A stretch of DNA of 64,000 bases from Paulinella micropora (taxonomy: Eukaryota > Cercozoa > Imbricatea > Euglyphida > Paulinellidae), in NCBI GenBank assembly GCA_019918135.1, contig WBZZ01004008.1:1-64000 (forward strand), given 5' to 3'. Shown here one piece after another: positions 53,533 through 63,981 of this stretch; the stretch's first letter is position 1; each line of letters begins with the position of its first letter. Under the pieces are notes generated by a model. It was not told the origin of the DNA and searched no databases. It worked only from the letters and a program-made list of their open reading frames with translations. The position numbers and the translations under genes were made by a program.

Positions 53533-55470
53533 CTACCAACTGAACTCACAGGCGAAGGATTGGTGTTGGCAAATGAGTCGGCACCAGCCGCGGAGGGCGA
53601 GAAGTCTGGAGAGGCGCTTGTCAAGGAGTTCGGAGAGGCTGCTAGAAGTGAGGGTGAGCGCCGGGAGGTTTCTGCGGCGGCGCTGAGTGGCGATGCCGGT
53701 GAGGATGCGGGTTAGCGAACGAGAGCCGGACGACAAGTTTGCTATTCTGGAGGGGCCTGTGGCAAGGAGCAACGAGGTGAGGGCGGGGAAGCCCTTGCGG
53801 AGGACCCTTTCCCAGTCGCGGAGGGCGCGGGGGTTAGTGATGGCGGAGAAGGGTGGGATTTGTAACCGGAGTGTCTGCAAAAGGTGGCTGCGCGCGAGCA
53901 GACGGAGAGCCAGCCTCCTCCCTGGGCTGGGGGCCAGCACGCCCCTGAGGTTAAGTTCTTGCAAGTGGGGCAGTGCGAGGAGCGGCAGCAAGAAGTCGGA
54001 GTCTAGTTCCGAGCCGCAGTGCAGGGAGAGCCTGGCTAAGTTGGGCGCGAGGAGGCTGGGGTCGTCTTGCGCGCTTATTCTCCCGGTCGGCGGGATTATG
54101 AGGCCGAGCGACCGCAAGTCCGTGTGGGGGGCGAGAAGCCGCAGGTCGGACACGAACGTGTAGGGGTCGTCGCGCTGGGCGGGAAGGCGCAATGCTAGGT
54201 GAGCCAACTGTGGGGCCGTCAGCCGGGGCGCGGCACCGGGGCGCAGCTGTTCCAGGTCCAGGTCCAGCACTAGCCTGGTAAGGCTGGGGCACTTGGCGAG
54301 CGCCGCTAGCAGCTCCGGGGAGCGTGGTTCATGCCCCCCGTGGCAGGAGAGCTCAACTGTTTGGAGCGAGGCGGCTGCGACCTGCAGTATCAGCAGGACA
54401 GCGTCCCACAGCTTGGGCGAATAGCTGCGGCAGTTGTAAACCTTGAGGCACTCGAGCCCTGGACAGTCGGGGCGCCAAGTCTCGGGCAAATACAGGAGCG
54501 CGCAACCTTTCAATTCTAGACGTCTCAGCTGTGGCGAGCCGCGCAACAGCTGCGGGGGCGTGTCCTCGTAGTTCCGCAAGACTAAGGTAGACAGCGCGGG
54601 GTGCGTCACCCAGAAGTCCACTGGCTCCCACTGACATTCATCGCAGCCGAGGCACGGGTGGAAGGTGTCGGTGGGCTGGAGCAGCGCCTGTTGCCTGTAC
54701 AGCGTCAGCTCGCGCAGGGTCGTAGGCAGCATGCGGAGCCAAGCGGGCGCGGGCTCCTGCTTGTGCAGCAGGTCCAGACTCTGCAGCTGGCCGGCCGAGG
54801 CCAGCACCCTCTTCAGCCGCGCGGAGCCGCTTGCGGTAAAAGGGTCCGCTTTCAGCCGCAGGTGTGTCGCCCGGGGGGCTAGCAGCCTTAGCAGCAGGCT
54901 TGTGCTCCTGTTCGCCCGTTCTCCCGTGAAATCAAAGCGACCGTGACGCCGCAGCCTCGGCAGGAGCCTGGTCCGGAACAGCTGCGCCAACTCCTCAGCG
55001 GCCCCGTTTGCCATACCGTCCACACAGATTGAAAGCCACTCCCCAGGCTCTAGCCCGACGCACAGCAGGCCGTCACCTTCGCGGAAAGCCGGCAGCGCAC
55101 GCAGCAAGCGCAGCAGGCGCTCTCCCACTGTTCCGCGAGGGCTTTTCAGGACGGCCCAGTCGCGCGGGCGCACCGGCCTGCTGCACTCCGCGTCATTCCT
55201 GCACAACGCCTGCACCAGCTCGCCCAACAAGCGCGAGGACGCTGCCTTTGCCACTGTCCTGGCCGCCTCGCGACAAGTCAGCCCCAGCGCCAACGCACCC
55301 GCCGGCTCCAGCTCCGCCAACATTGCCCCGATCAAATCCCAACGCTGGACAGCCCGCTGGCGCGGGCTGGAGGGCTGCTGCAGAGTTTGGGCTCGGCCGG
55401 CCCTGTGCTTTTTTTGCCGATGAGAGCTGGAAGGGGAGCTTGCTGTTTCTCGGAGGCGTTTTTTGCCCAT
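53533..55470 (-). CDS. F-box-like leucine-rich-repeat protein, 645 residues
   Basis: The ATG at 55470 gives a clean 645-residue frame. After a basic, Ser-rich start (MGKKRLRETASSPSSS) residues 43-85 (RWDLIGAMLAELEPAGALAL, then CREAARTVAKAAS) look like an F-box. From about residue 200 onward regular LRRs follow (LKRVLASAGQLQSLDLLH, LRELTLYRQQ, LSTLVLRNYE, LRRLELKGCALLYLPE, LARLSLHCGS and LQELNLRGV). F-box/LRR proteins select substrates for SCF ubiquitin ligases. In a virus-like setting this would redirect host protein turnover. A CAGCCCGC palindrome is embedded near codon 40. AATAAA on the minus strand at about 53475 marks the 3' end. Confidence 0.78.
   Translation of the reverse strand: MGKKRLRETASSPSSSHRQKKHRAGRAQTLQQPSSPRQRAVQRWDLIGAMLAELEPAGALALGLTCREAARTVAKAASSRLLGELVQALCRNDAECSRPVRPRDWAVLKSPRGTVGERLLRLLRALPAFREGDGLLCVGLEPGEWLSICVDGMANGAAEELAQLFRTRLLPRLRRHGRFDFTGERANRSTSLLLRLLAPRATHLRLKADPFTASGSARLKRVLASAGQLQSLDLLHKQEPAPAWLRMLPTTLRELTLYRQQALLQPTDTFHPCLGCDECQWEPVDFWVTHPALSTLVLRNYEDTPPQLLRGSPQLRRLELKGCALLYLPETWRPDCPGLECLKVYNCRSYSPKLWDAVLLILQVAAASLQTVELSCHGGHEPRSPELLAALAKCPSLTRLVLDLDLEQLRPGAAPRLTAPQLAHLALRLPAQRDDPYTFVSDLRLLAPHTDLRSLGLIIPPTGRISAQDDPSLLAPNLARLSLHCGSELDSDFLLPLLALPHLQELNLRGVLAPSPGRRLALRLLARSHLLQTLRLQIPPFSAITNPRALRDWERVLRKGFPALTSLLLATGPSRIANLSSGSRSLTRILTGIATQRRRRNLPALTLTSSSLSELLDKRLSRLLALRGWCRLICQHQSFACEFSW
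55350..55369. repeat. CAGCCCGC palindrome, copy in F-box gene
   Basis: CAGCCCGCTGGCGCGGGCTG is identical to 25869-25888 and lies in frame within coding sequence, coding a Pro/Ser/Arg linker. Confidence 0.85.
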
Positions 55471-55755
55471 GTCCTAGAACCAAGCTTTTTCTTTCCTCTT
55501 TGTTTTGGTCTTTTGTCTCCCCCTCTGTCTTTCTTTTTGTCAGCGCCTTTGCGTGCTCTTATAGCGGGGCACTCCCCCCTCCCCCTCTTCTCCTCTCCCG
55601 CTTAAGACAATGGACGGAAGAGGAGGAGGGGGGGGGGGGGAAAGGGAGGGGGGAAAGGGGCAAGCAAGAAAGAGAGGTAAAAAAGGAACAAATCTTTCTC
55701 TTTTTTTATTAAAAACATTTTTTAGCGGGCTGTATTGTTCTCTGAGTGAGCCTTC

Positions 55756-55775
55756 CAGCCCGCGTTAGTGGGCTG
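55756..55775. repeat. CAGCCCGC palindrome, variant
   Basis: CAGCCCGCGTTAGTGGGCTG straddles the stop codon end of the gene 55765-56748. Confidence 0.75.
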
Positions 55776-56748
55776 GGTGGATAGCGTCAAAGATAGCCTG
55801 GACATGTCGGTCGCGCGTAGTATTATCTGCCCAGCTCGCTGGTGCACGCGGGTCTTGAGGGTGGCGTAGTTGCCAGTACCTGATTGCAAGCAAGGCTAGT
55901 CTGAAGCGGAGCTTTAGCTGCGGCTCGGCCCTCTGCAGCGAGCTGGTGAAATGTCCCAGCTTTCGACAGGTTTTGATAATTTGCTTAGCCTCGGGCGGCC
56001 CGGGCAGACCGGAAGCCTTGGCTTCGATTAGTTGCTGCAGGCCTTGTAACGTCTCGGGCAACTGCGTGTGGGGCTTCTTCAGAGTCGACGGCGAAAATAG
56101 CAGCACCGCCCTTATGTCCTCTTTATGTAACTCGTTTGCTTGTTGGCTGGAGCTCCGGCTGGCCGCATAATAGAGCAACCAAGGCGCCACCGCGTCTCGC
56201 ACTCTACGCAATTTGCCGCGCTTTGCGGGGTCAGCCTGCAACGACACGTGCAGCAGGGTCAGCAGTTCCATAATTCCCTCGCTAAGCGGTTGCTCATCCA
56301 GCCCGCGAGCCCACTGTTGAAGATTCTGGGACAGATTTCGGGGCTGGTCTGGTGGCGGTCCCCCCTGCGCAGCAGCATTAGCCACCTCGCCAGTGTCCAG
56401 CACGGGCGTGGCAGGGGGGGTCGCCTCATCCTCCTCGCCAGCCACAAGTGCCCCCTTAATTTCTTCGAGCATTGCACCGGCCCTAGACAAAACCTCGCTA
56501 AGCCTGTACAGTGTCAGTGGACAGCCGTCGTGCGCATCAGGCTCGGAAGGAGCCACGGCCTCCCCCGCCGCCCCAGCGCCAGAGCTCTCGGTCCTTTCTA
56601 GCAAGACTGTGCCTATTCTAAAACACACTCTCTTTCTGACTCGGCCGCAGCTTAAACACACCTTGCCCACAACATGCTGCTGCAGGCAACGTGTTTCTTG
56701 TACTTTTTTTAAACAACCAGACTTTGCCTGAGGCTTGTGTTCGGACAT
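55765..56748 (-). CDS. Unknown protein with N-terminal zinc cluster, 327 residues
   Basis: The ATG at 56748 (MSEHKPQAKSGCLKK) gives a clean 327-residue frame. The first 45 residues hold four Cys (SGCLKK, TRCLQQ, KVCLSCGRVRKRVCF) that could bind zinc. The rest is helical with Ala/Pro linkers and a C-terminal conserved-looking stretch LKLRFRLALLAIRYWQLRH. No family is recognised. The start lies in a C-rich gap next to the kinase-like gene in the same direction. Confidence 0.65.
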   Translation of the reverse strand: MSEHKPQAKSGCLKKVQETRCLQQHVVGKVCLSCGRVRKRVCFRIGTVLLERTESSGAGAAGEAVAPSEPDAHDGCPLTLYRLSEVLSRAGAMLEEIKGALVAGEEDEATPPATPVLDTGEVANAAAQGGPPPDQPRNLSQNLQQWARGLDEQPLSEGIMELLTLLHVSLQADPAKRGKLRRVRDAVAPWLLYYAASRSSSQQANELHKEDIRAVLLFSPSTLKKPHTQLPETLQGLQQLIEAKASGLPGPPEAKQIIKTCRKLGHFTSSLQRAEPQLKLRFRLALLAIRYWQLRHPQDPRAPASWADNTTRDRHVQAIFDAIHPAH

Positions 56749-56924
56749 AGACGGCTTACGCCCCCCCTCCCCTGCACTTTCGTGCAGGCCTTTCCCTTTT
56801 TAAAGTTTTTGTTTTTAATAGATGATAGGTTCCATGCAAGCCCTGCAGGGTACGGCCTACAGGGCAAGGGGGGGGCGCCCCCCCCCCCCCCCTCTCTCGC
56901 TCTCTCTTGATCGAGGAGCGACCA

Positions 56925-58148
56925 CTACCGCAAAAAGCGGTCCTTCACGAGCGGCGCAATGAAAAACACGGAGAGCTGCGTCCAGCCCCCACAGCAAATA
57001 CGGGCGATGCCCTGAACTTGAGCGTAGCAGTCCGTCACCTGTAGTTCTACAAAGCTTTTGGCACAGAAAATGAGAACATCCAGTATACAGTGTTTATCCA
57101 GAGCCTCGTCCAAGCACAGACAATCGAGCGGCCGCCAAAAGTCCCGGCTCCGTGCCGCTTCTTCGTCGTGGTCGCCCCAGACGTGCTGTTGCAGCATGGT
57201 GCGGAGCCAAGTCTTACAGTCGGGCGGGGCTCTGTTGGCAAACTCCGCGGCCACGTATTCTTTCAATTTGTTAAGGTAGGCTTCCCAGCCGCACTCTAAA
57301 GCGTCTACTGCATACACGGTCCAGAAGTGCCAGCCACCCCGCGGCAGGATCTCTAGGTGCAGCACGTCCCAGGCGTGGGCGAAGCGAGCGGCCCCGCCCG
57401 GGCCCTACCAGCCCGGAAGGTACCAAAGCGCTCGGGGGAGTTTCCCTCTACAAGTAGAGAGAAAGTACAGCAGCGCCGCATCCGCTACGGCTTGGCGCGG
57501 ATACTTCACGCGGCACATAGTCGAATCCTCCAGGTCGGTCAACACTACCTTTTGCACCAGAAGACCTGCGCCGCCGATGCTGTGCTTTAATTTTAAAAGG
57601 ACGTTGTTTGGCTTCTGGTCGAAAGGGAAGAAGCCACTCGTAAGGACCAGACGTTCCAAACATGCCGCCACCGGGGCTAAAACCTTGAAGGCAAACGTCT
57701 CCACCGACACCGAACTCTCCACCAGGCTCAGGTCGCAGTTGAAGGCCTCCAAGTGAAGCAGCACCAGACAATGCCCCCCGGGGAGCATGCTGTCCGGGCC
57801 GCTTGCGCGGACTGCAGAGCCGGCGGCTGTCTTGCATGTACAGCCCCTGTCTTGGAGCAAAAGCCTCACCGCGCCGCCCACTGTCCCAGGTCGGGGACTG
57901 CAAGGGAGAGCAACAGGGCGCTTCCCCTTACAGTACGCTACTGCGGACAGGGACTCGGCCCAGGAGGCGGCGGCACGGGCATCGAGCACCTGGACCAGGT
58001 AAGTAGTATAGGGTGCCACTTCGGCACACTTTTTCAAGACATACCTCCCCGCCCCCAGAGACACACTCCGGCCGGCCCGCAGGGGACAAAACGGCAACGG
58101 CCAAATAAGTTCGTATTTTAAATTAAAGTCATAAATATAGAGACACAT
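56925..58148 (-). CDS. Divergent kinase-like protein
   Basis: The ATG at 58148 opens a protein with GRYVLKKCAEV, a catalytic-loop-like FFPFDQKPNNVLLK and VVLTDLEDSTM in the DFG position, the same DLD/DLE form as the kinase at 10013-11695. HCLVLLHLEAFNCDL precedes the catalytic loop, as the hinge and helix D would. The span has about one break and continues to a C-terminal lobe ending near 56925. The first 12 residues come from AT-rich sequence at the junction with the Polinton-like segment, so the native start may be different. Activity is doubtful because HxD is not conserved. Confidence 0.5.
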
Positions 58149-58228
58149 ACAGGATGACTAAGAAAGGAGCTCCGCCCCTTTCAAACCCGGGGTGCGGGGA
58201 CGAAGTCCCCTGCGGACACGGAAAAAAA

Positions 58229-58253
58229 TGTAGGGGTAAACCCCTACAACCCC
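58229..58253. terminator. TGTAGGGG hairpin, copy 1
   Basis: TGTAGGGGTAAACCCCTACA is an 8-bp stem with a short loop followed by ACCCC. The same hairpin recurs at 62808 and, shorter, at 63978. All three lie at gene-block ends, as terminators or 3'-end signals would. Confidence 0.65.
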
Positions 58254-58336
58254 AACGAAGGGGTGCGGGGGCAAAGCTCCCGCAGATTTACAATTTCAAA
58301 AGGATGTATTATGATGAAGAATAATGAAAGAGGCCG

Positions 58337-58666
58337 ATGGTAAAAGTTCAATGGAGAGAAGGAGGTAAAACGATGTTTAAGAGTTTTACTATTGGAAAAC
58401 GAAGAACACAAGAACAAGCAATGGAAGAAGCAAAGAAATACCACGAGGAAAAAGTAAAACCAAAGTATGATGAATGGAAAGTTAATTATGACAAGGAAAC
58501 AAAAGAAATCAAAAAAGAAAAGAAAAGGAATTGGAAGAAGACTTCTTTCAAGTGCGAATGCGGAGTTGAAATCAATAGGAGTAGCAAAGCAAGACATATG
58601 AAATCAAAAATTCATTCAGCCCCGCCAGCCCCGCCAGCCCAGCCAGCCCAGCCCGCCCCGCCCTAA
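58337..58666 (+). CDS. Small zinc-finger protein of the Polinton-like element
   Basis: The ATG at 58337 gives 109 residues. The first half is Lys/Glu-rich and helical. The C-terminal half has FKCECGVEINRSSKARHMKS and IH, a CxC...H...H zinc finger that is common in virophage and Polinton-like genomes. The tail is a short Pro/Ala repeat (APPAPPAQPAQPAPP). It is probably a DNA- or RNA-binding accessory protein; the exact role is unknown. Confidence 0.7.
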   Translation: MVKVQWREGGKTMFKSFTIGKRRTQEQAMEEAKKYHEEKVKPKYDEWKVNYDKETKEIKKEKKRNWKKTSFKCECGVEINRSSKARHMKSKIHSAPPAPPAQPAQPAPP

Positions 58667-58693
58667 TTTCCATCTAAACACAGGGCCCCCGTA

Positions 58694-58701
58694 TATATAG
58701 A
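58694..58701 (+). promoter_or_regulatory. TATA-like element before the polymerase gene
   Basis: GTATATATAG lies about 90 bp before the ATG at 58789 in AT-rich sequence; a second TATATA lies just before that ATG. Confidence 0.45.
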
Positions 58702-58788
58702 CACGGAGGCACACAGCGGACCACGGCGGGGCAGACGATTGAGATAATTATTTAATTTTCAAAAAAAAATTGTTAACCAATATATACG

Positions 58789-61700
58789 ATGGAGACACAC
58801 ACTTACAACGGTATTCAGTATAGGTTGGACAGATTTAGGGAACAAAACATTAATTATGAAATCAAAAGGGTCAGGGGTCAAGATGTGCTTTACATAATAC
58901 CTGAGGGGTATAAAAGAAAGTATAAGGTTGATACAACAACGGCCCAGAATTACTTGAACCGAGTAAGAGGCGCTGTTTACTTTGAGTATCATCCTATTCC
59001 AGTAGCACCGCCCTTACCTATTTTGGAAGGGAAAGTGTTTGAAGCGAAAGTGAGAGAAAGAAAAGAAAAGGTAAAAGACCTGATGCGGTATGCTAACTAC
59101 GAAATCAATCATGTTGATAGAAAGAAGCACGTGCTTGGTGTTAATGAAAGCCAGTATTGGGTTAGGCTTACTGGCAACTTCACTTCTTTTAGTATGAATG
59201 ATATTCTACGGTTCATTGAGATAATACTGAATGACTTTATCAAAAGACAGAGACAAGGCAGTATGGTAAGTCTAAGTATCAAGTTTGTAGATTACTATGG
59301 AGCAGTATCTACGGGTTTGAAAAGGATTAACGAGATTTCTGTCAGCGATGTTTTGGAAAGATTGTCAGCATTATTTCAAAGCAACGAAAGCCTTTATACA
59401 GACGAAAATGGAACCAATATGGATAAGTTCAGGTTCGTTTTGAAATCTGTTGAAATGCCAACGGGTGGAACGAGGCTTCAAGTAATTAATAAGTTGGATG
59501 TATATAAAAAGAAAGGAGTAATTCAAATTAATAATACAGACAACATATGCTTGGCCAGAGCAATTGTTGTAGTAAAAGCAAAAAAAGAAAAACACGAAAA
59601 ATTCAAAGTAATAAGGATGGGGCGAAAGATACAGGAGGAGATGGCTTTGAAACTACACGAAGAAGCGAAAGTCATTCAGGATGTGTGCGGTATTCCTGAA
59701 ATTAATACATTTGCTATCCACATTAAATACGATCTGGTTATTGTTGAATTCCCTGATAAGATAGTTTATAAGACAGATTTACTTGATGAGGCAGGCAAAC
59801 GACTTACGAACCTTTACATACTTAAGACAGAGAACCACTATGATGCGATAACCAATATGAAGTCTATGGTAAGTAAAAAGAATTTCTGTGAGTTATGTTT
59901 AAGGGGTTATATGGAAAGGCACGCCTGCGAATCCACTTGTAATATCTGCGAAACCAAAGACTGTAAGGGTATTAACGATAGAAGCAATTGGACTGATTGC
60001 TATTCGTGTAATAGAAAGTTTCCAAATACGATCTGTTTTAATAATCACAAGAGGACGAATTGCGATATCAAAGCGAAATGTCTTTCGTGCGGACTTAATT
60101 ACAGAAGGAAAGACGAACACAAGTGCGGATATGCGAAATGCCGTAATTGTAAGGAACTGAAACCACTTGAACACCAATGCGAAATCGTGAAGAAAGACAT
60201 ATTACCTTTTTCAGAGAAATACATATTCTTTGACTTTGAAGCTACACAGGACACGGGCGAGCACATAGTCAATCACGCGGAAAGCCAGTATTTTGATGCT
60301 AAGGAACCACCGTCATTCATAAGAACATTGATGATTTCTGTAAGTGGGCTTTTGAACCTAAACACAACGGCTTTACATTCATTGCTCATAACAGTCGCGG
60401 TTATGACTGTCAGTTTATTCTTAAGTGGTTAGTTGATAACGGGCAGGCGCCATTCGTCATTTATCAAGGCGGTAAGATAATGATGATGACTTTGAAGAAA
60501 TACCGCTTCATTGATAGTTTGAATTTCCTCACGATGCCGTTGTCAGACTTTCCTAAGACATTCGGATTGAACGAACTTAAAAAAGGTTTCTTCCCTCACT
60601 TCTTCAATACGGATAAGAATAAAAACTATGTTGGTGTGATGCCTCATAAGAAGCACTACGGCTACGACACGATGAAAGATAAGAAAAGAGCGGAATTCTT
60701 AGAATGGTATGAAAGCCAAAGAAACAACACATTTGACATGCGGAAGGAAATCGCGGAATACTGTCATAGCGATGTTGATATTCTGAGAAGGGGTTGTATG
60801 GATTTTAGAAAGCAGTTTCTAGAGTTCGGTATTGACCCGTTTCAATATACAACTATTGCGAGTTGTGTTATGGCTTTGTATCGGGCTAAGTTTATGCCAG
60901 AGAATTCAATTGCTGTGTTGAAGGCAGAAAAGCAAAACAGGATTACCTCTCGGGCTTGTGTTGAATGGATAGCTTACAGAAGCAGGTTAGACCAAACGGA
61001 TATCAAACATGCTTTCAATGGTGGCGAAAAGATGTTTAACTTAGGGCAATCAAATGTTTATGTTGATGGCTGGGACGAAAAGACGAAAACAGCTTACGAA
61101 TTTCACGGCTGTCTATGGCACGGATGTCCAAAGTGCTTTAATGGTAATACAATCAATACTAAGAAGAACAAAACAATGGGAGAACTATACAAAGCAACAA
61201 TGAGACGAGAAAAAGAACTAAGCAAACAAGTCAGCAAACTAGTAATTATCTGGGAATGTGAATGGAGATTAATGAAAACGAGTGAAAGCCTAGCGGAAGA
61301 TACTAATGAACGAATTACCGAACAAGAAGGACTGAACCCGCGAGAAGCAATGTTTGGAGGTAGAACGGATGCTCTAACATTGTATTGGAAATCACGACAC
61401 GAGAACGAATACGCGAAATACGTTGACATATGTTCTCTGTATCCGACCGTTATGTTTTACGACCTTTACCCTAGCGGGCACCACGAAATCATACGACCAA
61501 ACAACGATGACGACCGACTGTCTATGAAAAACAAAATCATAAACAGAGAATATTTCGGAGTGGCTAAGGTTAAGATGCTGCCGCCTAGAAAATTACTACA
61601 CCCCGTTTTACCTAAGGCGGATAGAGGTAAGCTTATGTATTACTTATGCGACAAGTGCGGAATGACTGAACAGAAAACCGAATGTAAGCACACCGATAAC

Positions 61701-62806
61701 GAGCGAGCAATAACAGGCACTTGGGCAACACCCGAAATCTACAAGGCCTTAGACAAAGGCTACAAGCTAATTAAGGTATATGAGGTATGGCACTGGAAGG
61801 AGCAGAGCAGTAGCCTTTTCAAAGATTACATAAAAACTTTCTTAAAGGTTAAACAAGAGTCAAGCGGATATCCAGATGGCTGTATTACACAGAACAAAAA
61901 AGAAACTACATTGACAGTATGGAAGTCAAGATGGGTATTAAGATGGATGAAAACAAAATAGAAGAAAACCCCGGAAGGCGAGCGGTTGCTAAGTTGTGCT
62001 TGAATAGCCTGTGGGGCAAGTTTGGCGAAAAGCAAAACAAAACTCAGAACAAAATGATAAAAGACAAAGATACCTTATACAAGTTAATGAGCGATAAGTC
62101 AGTCGATAACATAAACATAAACATTATTAACGACAAAATAATAGAAGCGAGTTATGACCTTAAACAAGATGCGGTAAGCGACCCCGTGAAAACAAATATT
62201 GTAGTTGCTTTGTTTACGACTTGCCACGCGAGGATTAGACTATATGAGATGATGGACAAACTAGGCAACAGAGTTCTATACCACGATACAGACAGTGTCA
62301 TATACACAACAGATTTAACGAAAGGCGAAACAGATGTCAAAACGGGTAAGCTGTTAGGCGAATGGACGGACGAACTACACGGAGCAAAGATTATGACCTT
62401 TATCGGAGGAGGGCCAAAGTGTTATGGATATGTATTGGATAACGGCAAAGCAAGTATGAAAGTCAAAGGCTTTAGTATGAATTATGAAAACAATAAATCA
62501 TTAAATTTACCAAATATGTTAAGTGTCATCAGTTGCGGACTTGGAATTAAAAACGACGACCTTATTGAGAACGGCAAGAATGAATTGTTAGAGTTGCTTA
62601 AGACTCAGGAAGAAAAATTGATTGCTAAACGAATTGAAAAATCTGGTAAAGTTGTTATAGTAGAAAACAGCAAGATAACAAGAGATAAACAACAGAAAAA
62701 AATAACGAGCGAATACTTAGAAAAAATATTCAGCTTTACTTACACTAAAAGAAATATTATTGGTATTGTAGATAATGCGATTGAAACTAGACCGTTTGGA
62801 TACTAA
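58789..62806 (+). pseudogene. Protein-primed family B DNA polymerase of the Polinton-like element, broken
   Basis: The span begins at an ATG (METHTYNGIQYRLDRF) and ends at 62806. In order it shows a long N-terminal region, a Cys/His-rich zinc cluster (CELCLRGYMERHAC, then CYSCNRKFP and CLSCGLNYRR), the exonuclease motif FFDFEATQDT, polymerase motif A YVDICSLYPTVMFYDLYP, motif B NSLWGKFGE and motif C YHDTDSVIYT. This is the protein-primed type found in Polintons, adenoviruses and linear plasmids. The gene is broken, with about two breaks. It would have copied the element's linear DNA. Confidence 0.88.
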
Positions 62807-62807
62807 A

Positions 62808-62832
62808 TGTAGGGGCAAGCCCCTACAACCCC
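62808..62832. terminator. TGTAGGGG hairpin, copy 2
   Basis: TGTAGGGGCAAGCCCCTACA directly follows the polymerase stop; a second hairpin built on GGGAAGGGGTTTCCCC follows at about 62868. This suits a 3'-end or terminator role. Confidence 0.65.
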
Positions 62833-62944
62833 AAGGGGTTTGATTGCGAGCTCCGCTTCTCAAAGCGGGAAGGGGTTTCCCCTTTCTAATGAAAAAGCAA
62901 TAAAAACTTTATATATATATTTTTTGCCTTTACATTTAAAGCTT

Positions 62945-63580
62945 CTAATTGTATGAATTCCTTTTTTTGGCTTCACTAAGCTTAGTATTTACAGCCGTTG
63001 CCCCTAACAATGATACGGGGTCGAATGCTGTTCGATAGTTAGTGGTTAGCTTCGCAGTCTTCGCCCTTTTACCTTTTGGATTTACCTTAACTGCTACTCG
63101 GTCAATCACTCCTTCAATGAGATCTTTCGCGCTACTACCTTTATTGTATGTTGTCGCCTTCACACCAGTCTGGCGGCTTAAGTCTTTTGCTATCGTACCG
63201 CCAAGGCTATGCCCCGTAGCTCTACATTATCCTTACCATATTTCTTTATGACTTCGTTAACCAACTTTTGCTCTTCTTTATATCTCGGTGTTCTTTTCAA
63301 TACTCCCTTTACCAATGCAACATCGGTTAGCAAGTCTCGCTTATCCGCAGTCCTCTAAATGCTACAATTGCCTTACCGTCTTTCTCATACACTGTTGATT
63401 TCTCTTTGCTTGCGACTGGCTTCCATCCGTCAGACCCTTTTCGTTCTGACGAAGACAAATAGACATCCTCCGATAAACTAGCACTACCTCCTTTTTGTTT
63501 CCTGTATTCTTTACCCGCCTTTTTTAATGCCTCCTTGTAGCTTATTTACCGTGTTTAGCGGAGTAAGCCTTTACGAACTT
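62945..63580 (-). pseudogene. Class-3-type lipase-like gene of the Polinton-like element, broken
   Basis: Reading leftwards from about 63580, MSEWIKFVKAYSAKHGK is the short conserved motif found at the start of many proteins in Polinton-like viruses and virophages. It is followed, across several breaks, by a TDVALVKGVLKRTPRY segment, a nucleophile-elbow-type region near KYGKDNVELRG and TGVKATTYNKGSSAKD. That order matches class-3 lipases (alpha/beta hydrolases). Lipases are carried by some virophages and Polinton-like viruses and may act on host membranes at entry. It is a fossil. Confidence 0.6.
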
Positions 63581-63705
63581 TATCCACTCGGACATTCGCG
63601 GAGACTTCGCCTCCGCACCTCCACGTTTTGTGAACTTTTTCAAAGTTTCTATATTAATTATTTAATTTTTTTATTTTTTATACTCCCTACTATATACACC
63701 CTACT

Positions 63706-63981
63706 ATGTCTACCCTTACTAGACTGTGTGAGAAGTTCCAACAACTTTCCATCGAAGGCGAAAAGAAAACATTTTCTCTCGACGATGTTCAAAAGGTAAT
63801 CCACGACGAAATAAAAGCGATCGAAGAGAAGAGAAATGCTCAACCAAAAGACACATTTCATTTTGGGAAATACAAGGGCAAAAAAATAGAAGACATCGCA
63901 AAGATTGACAAACCATATATTGAATGGTTAGTCCGTCAGCCGTGGTGCCGAAATAAGGAAGAATTGAAAAAGTATTTGTAG
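63706..63981 (+). CDS. Small GKYKG-domain protein of the Polinton-like element
   Basis: The ATG at 63706 gives 91 residues. The N-terminal half is helical. The C-terminal half has FHFGKYKGKKIEDIAKIDKP and YIEWLV, the ExoX C-terminal/DUF3820-type module. The same module appears in the broken nuclease-like gene at 25071-26669. TATA-like sequence (TTATACTCC and CTATATACAC) lies 10-35 bp before the ATG. A TGTAGGGG hairpin begins at the stop. Confidence 0.75.
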   Translation: MSTLTRLCEKFQQLSIEGEKKTFSLDDVQKVIHDEIKAIEEKRNAQPKDTFHFGKYKGKKIEDIAKIDKPYIEWLVRQPWCRNKEELKKYL

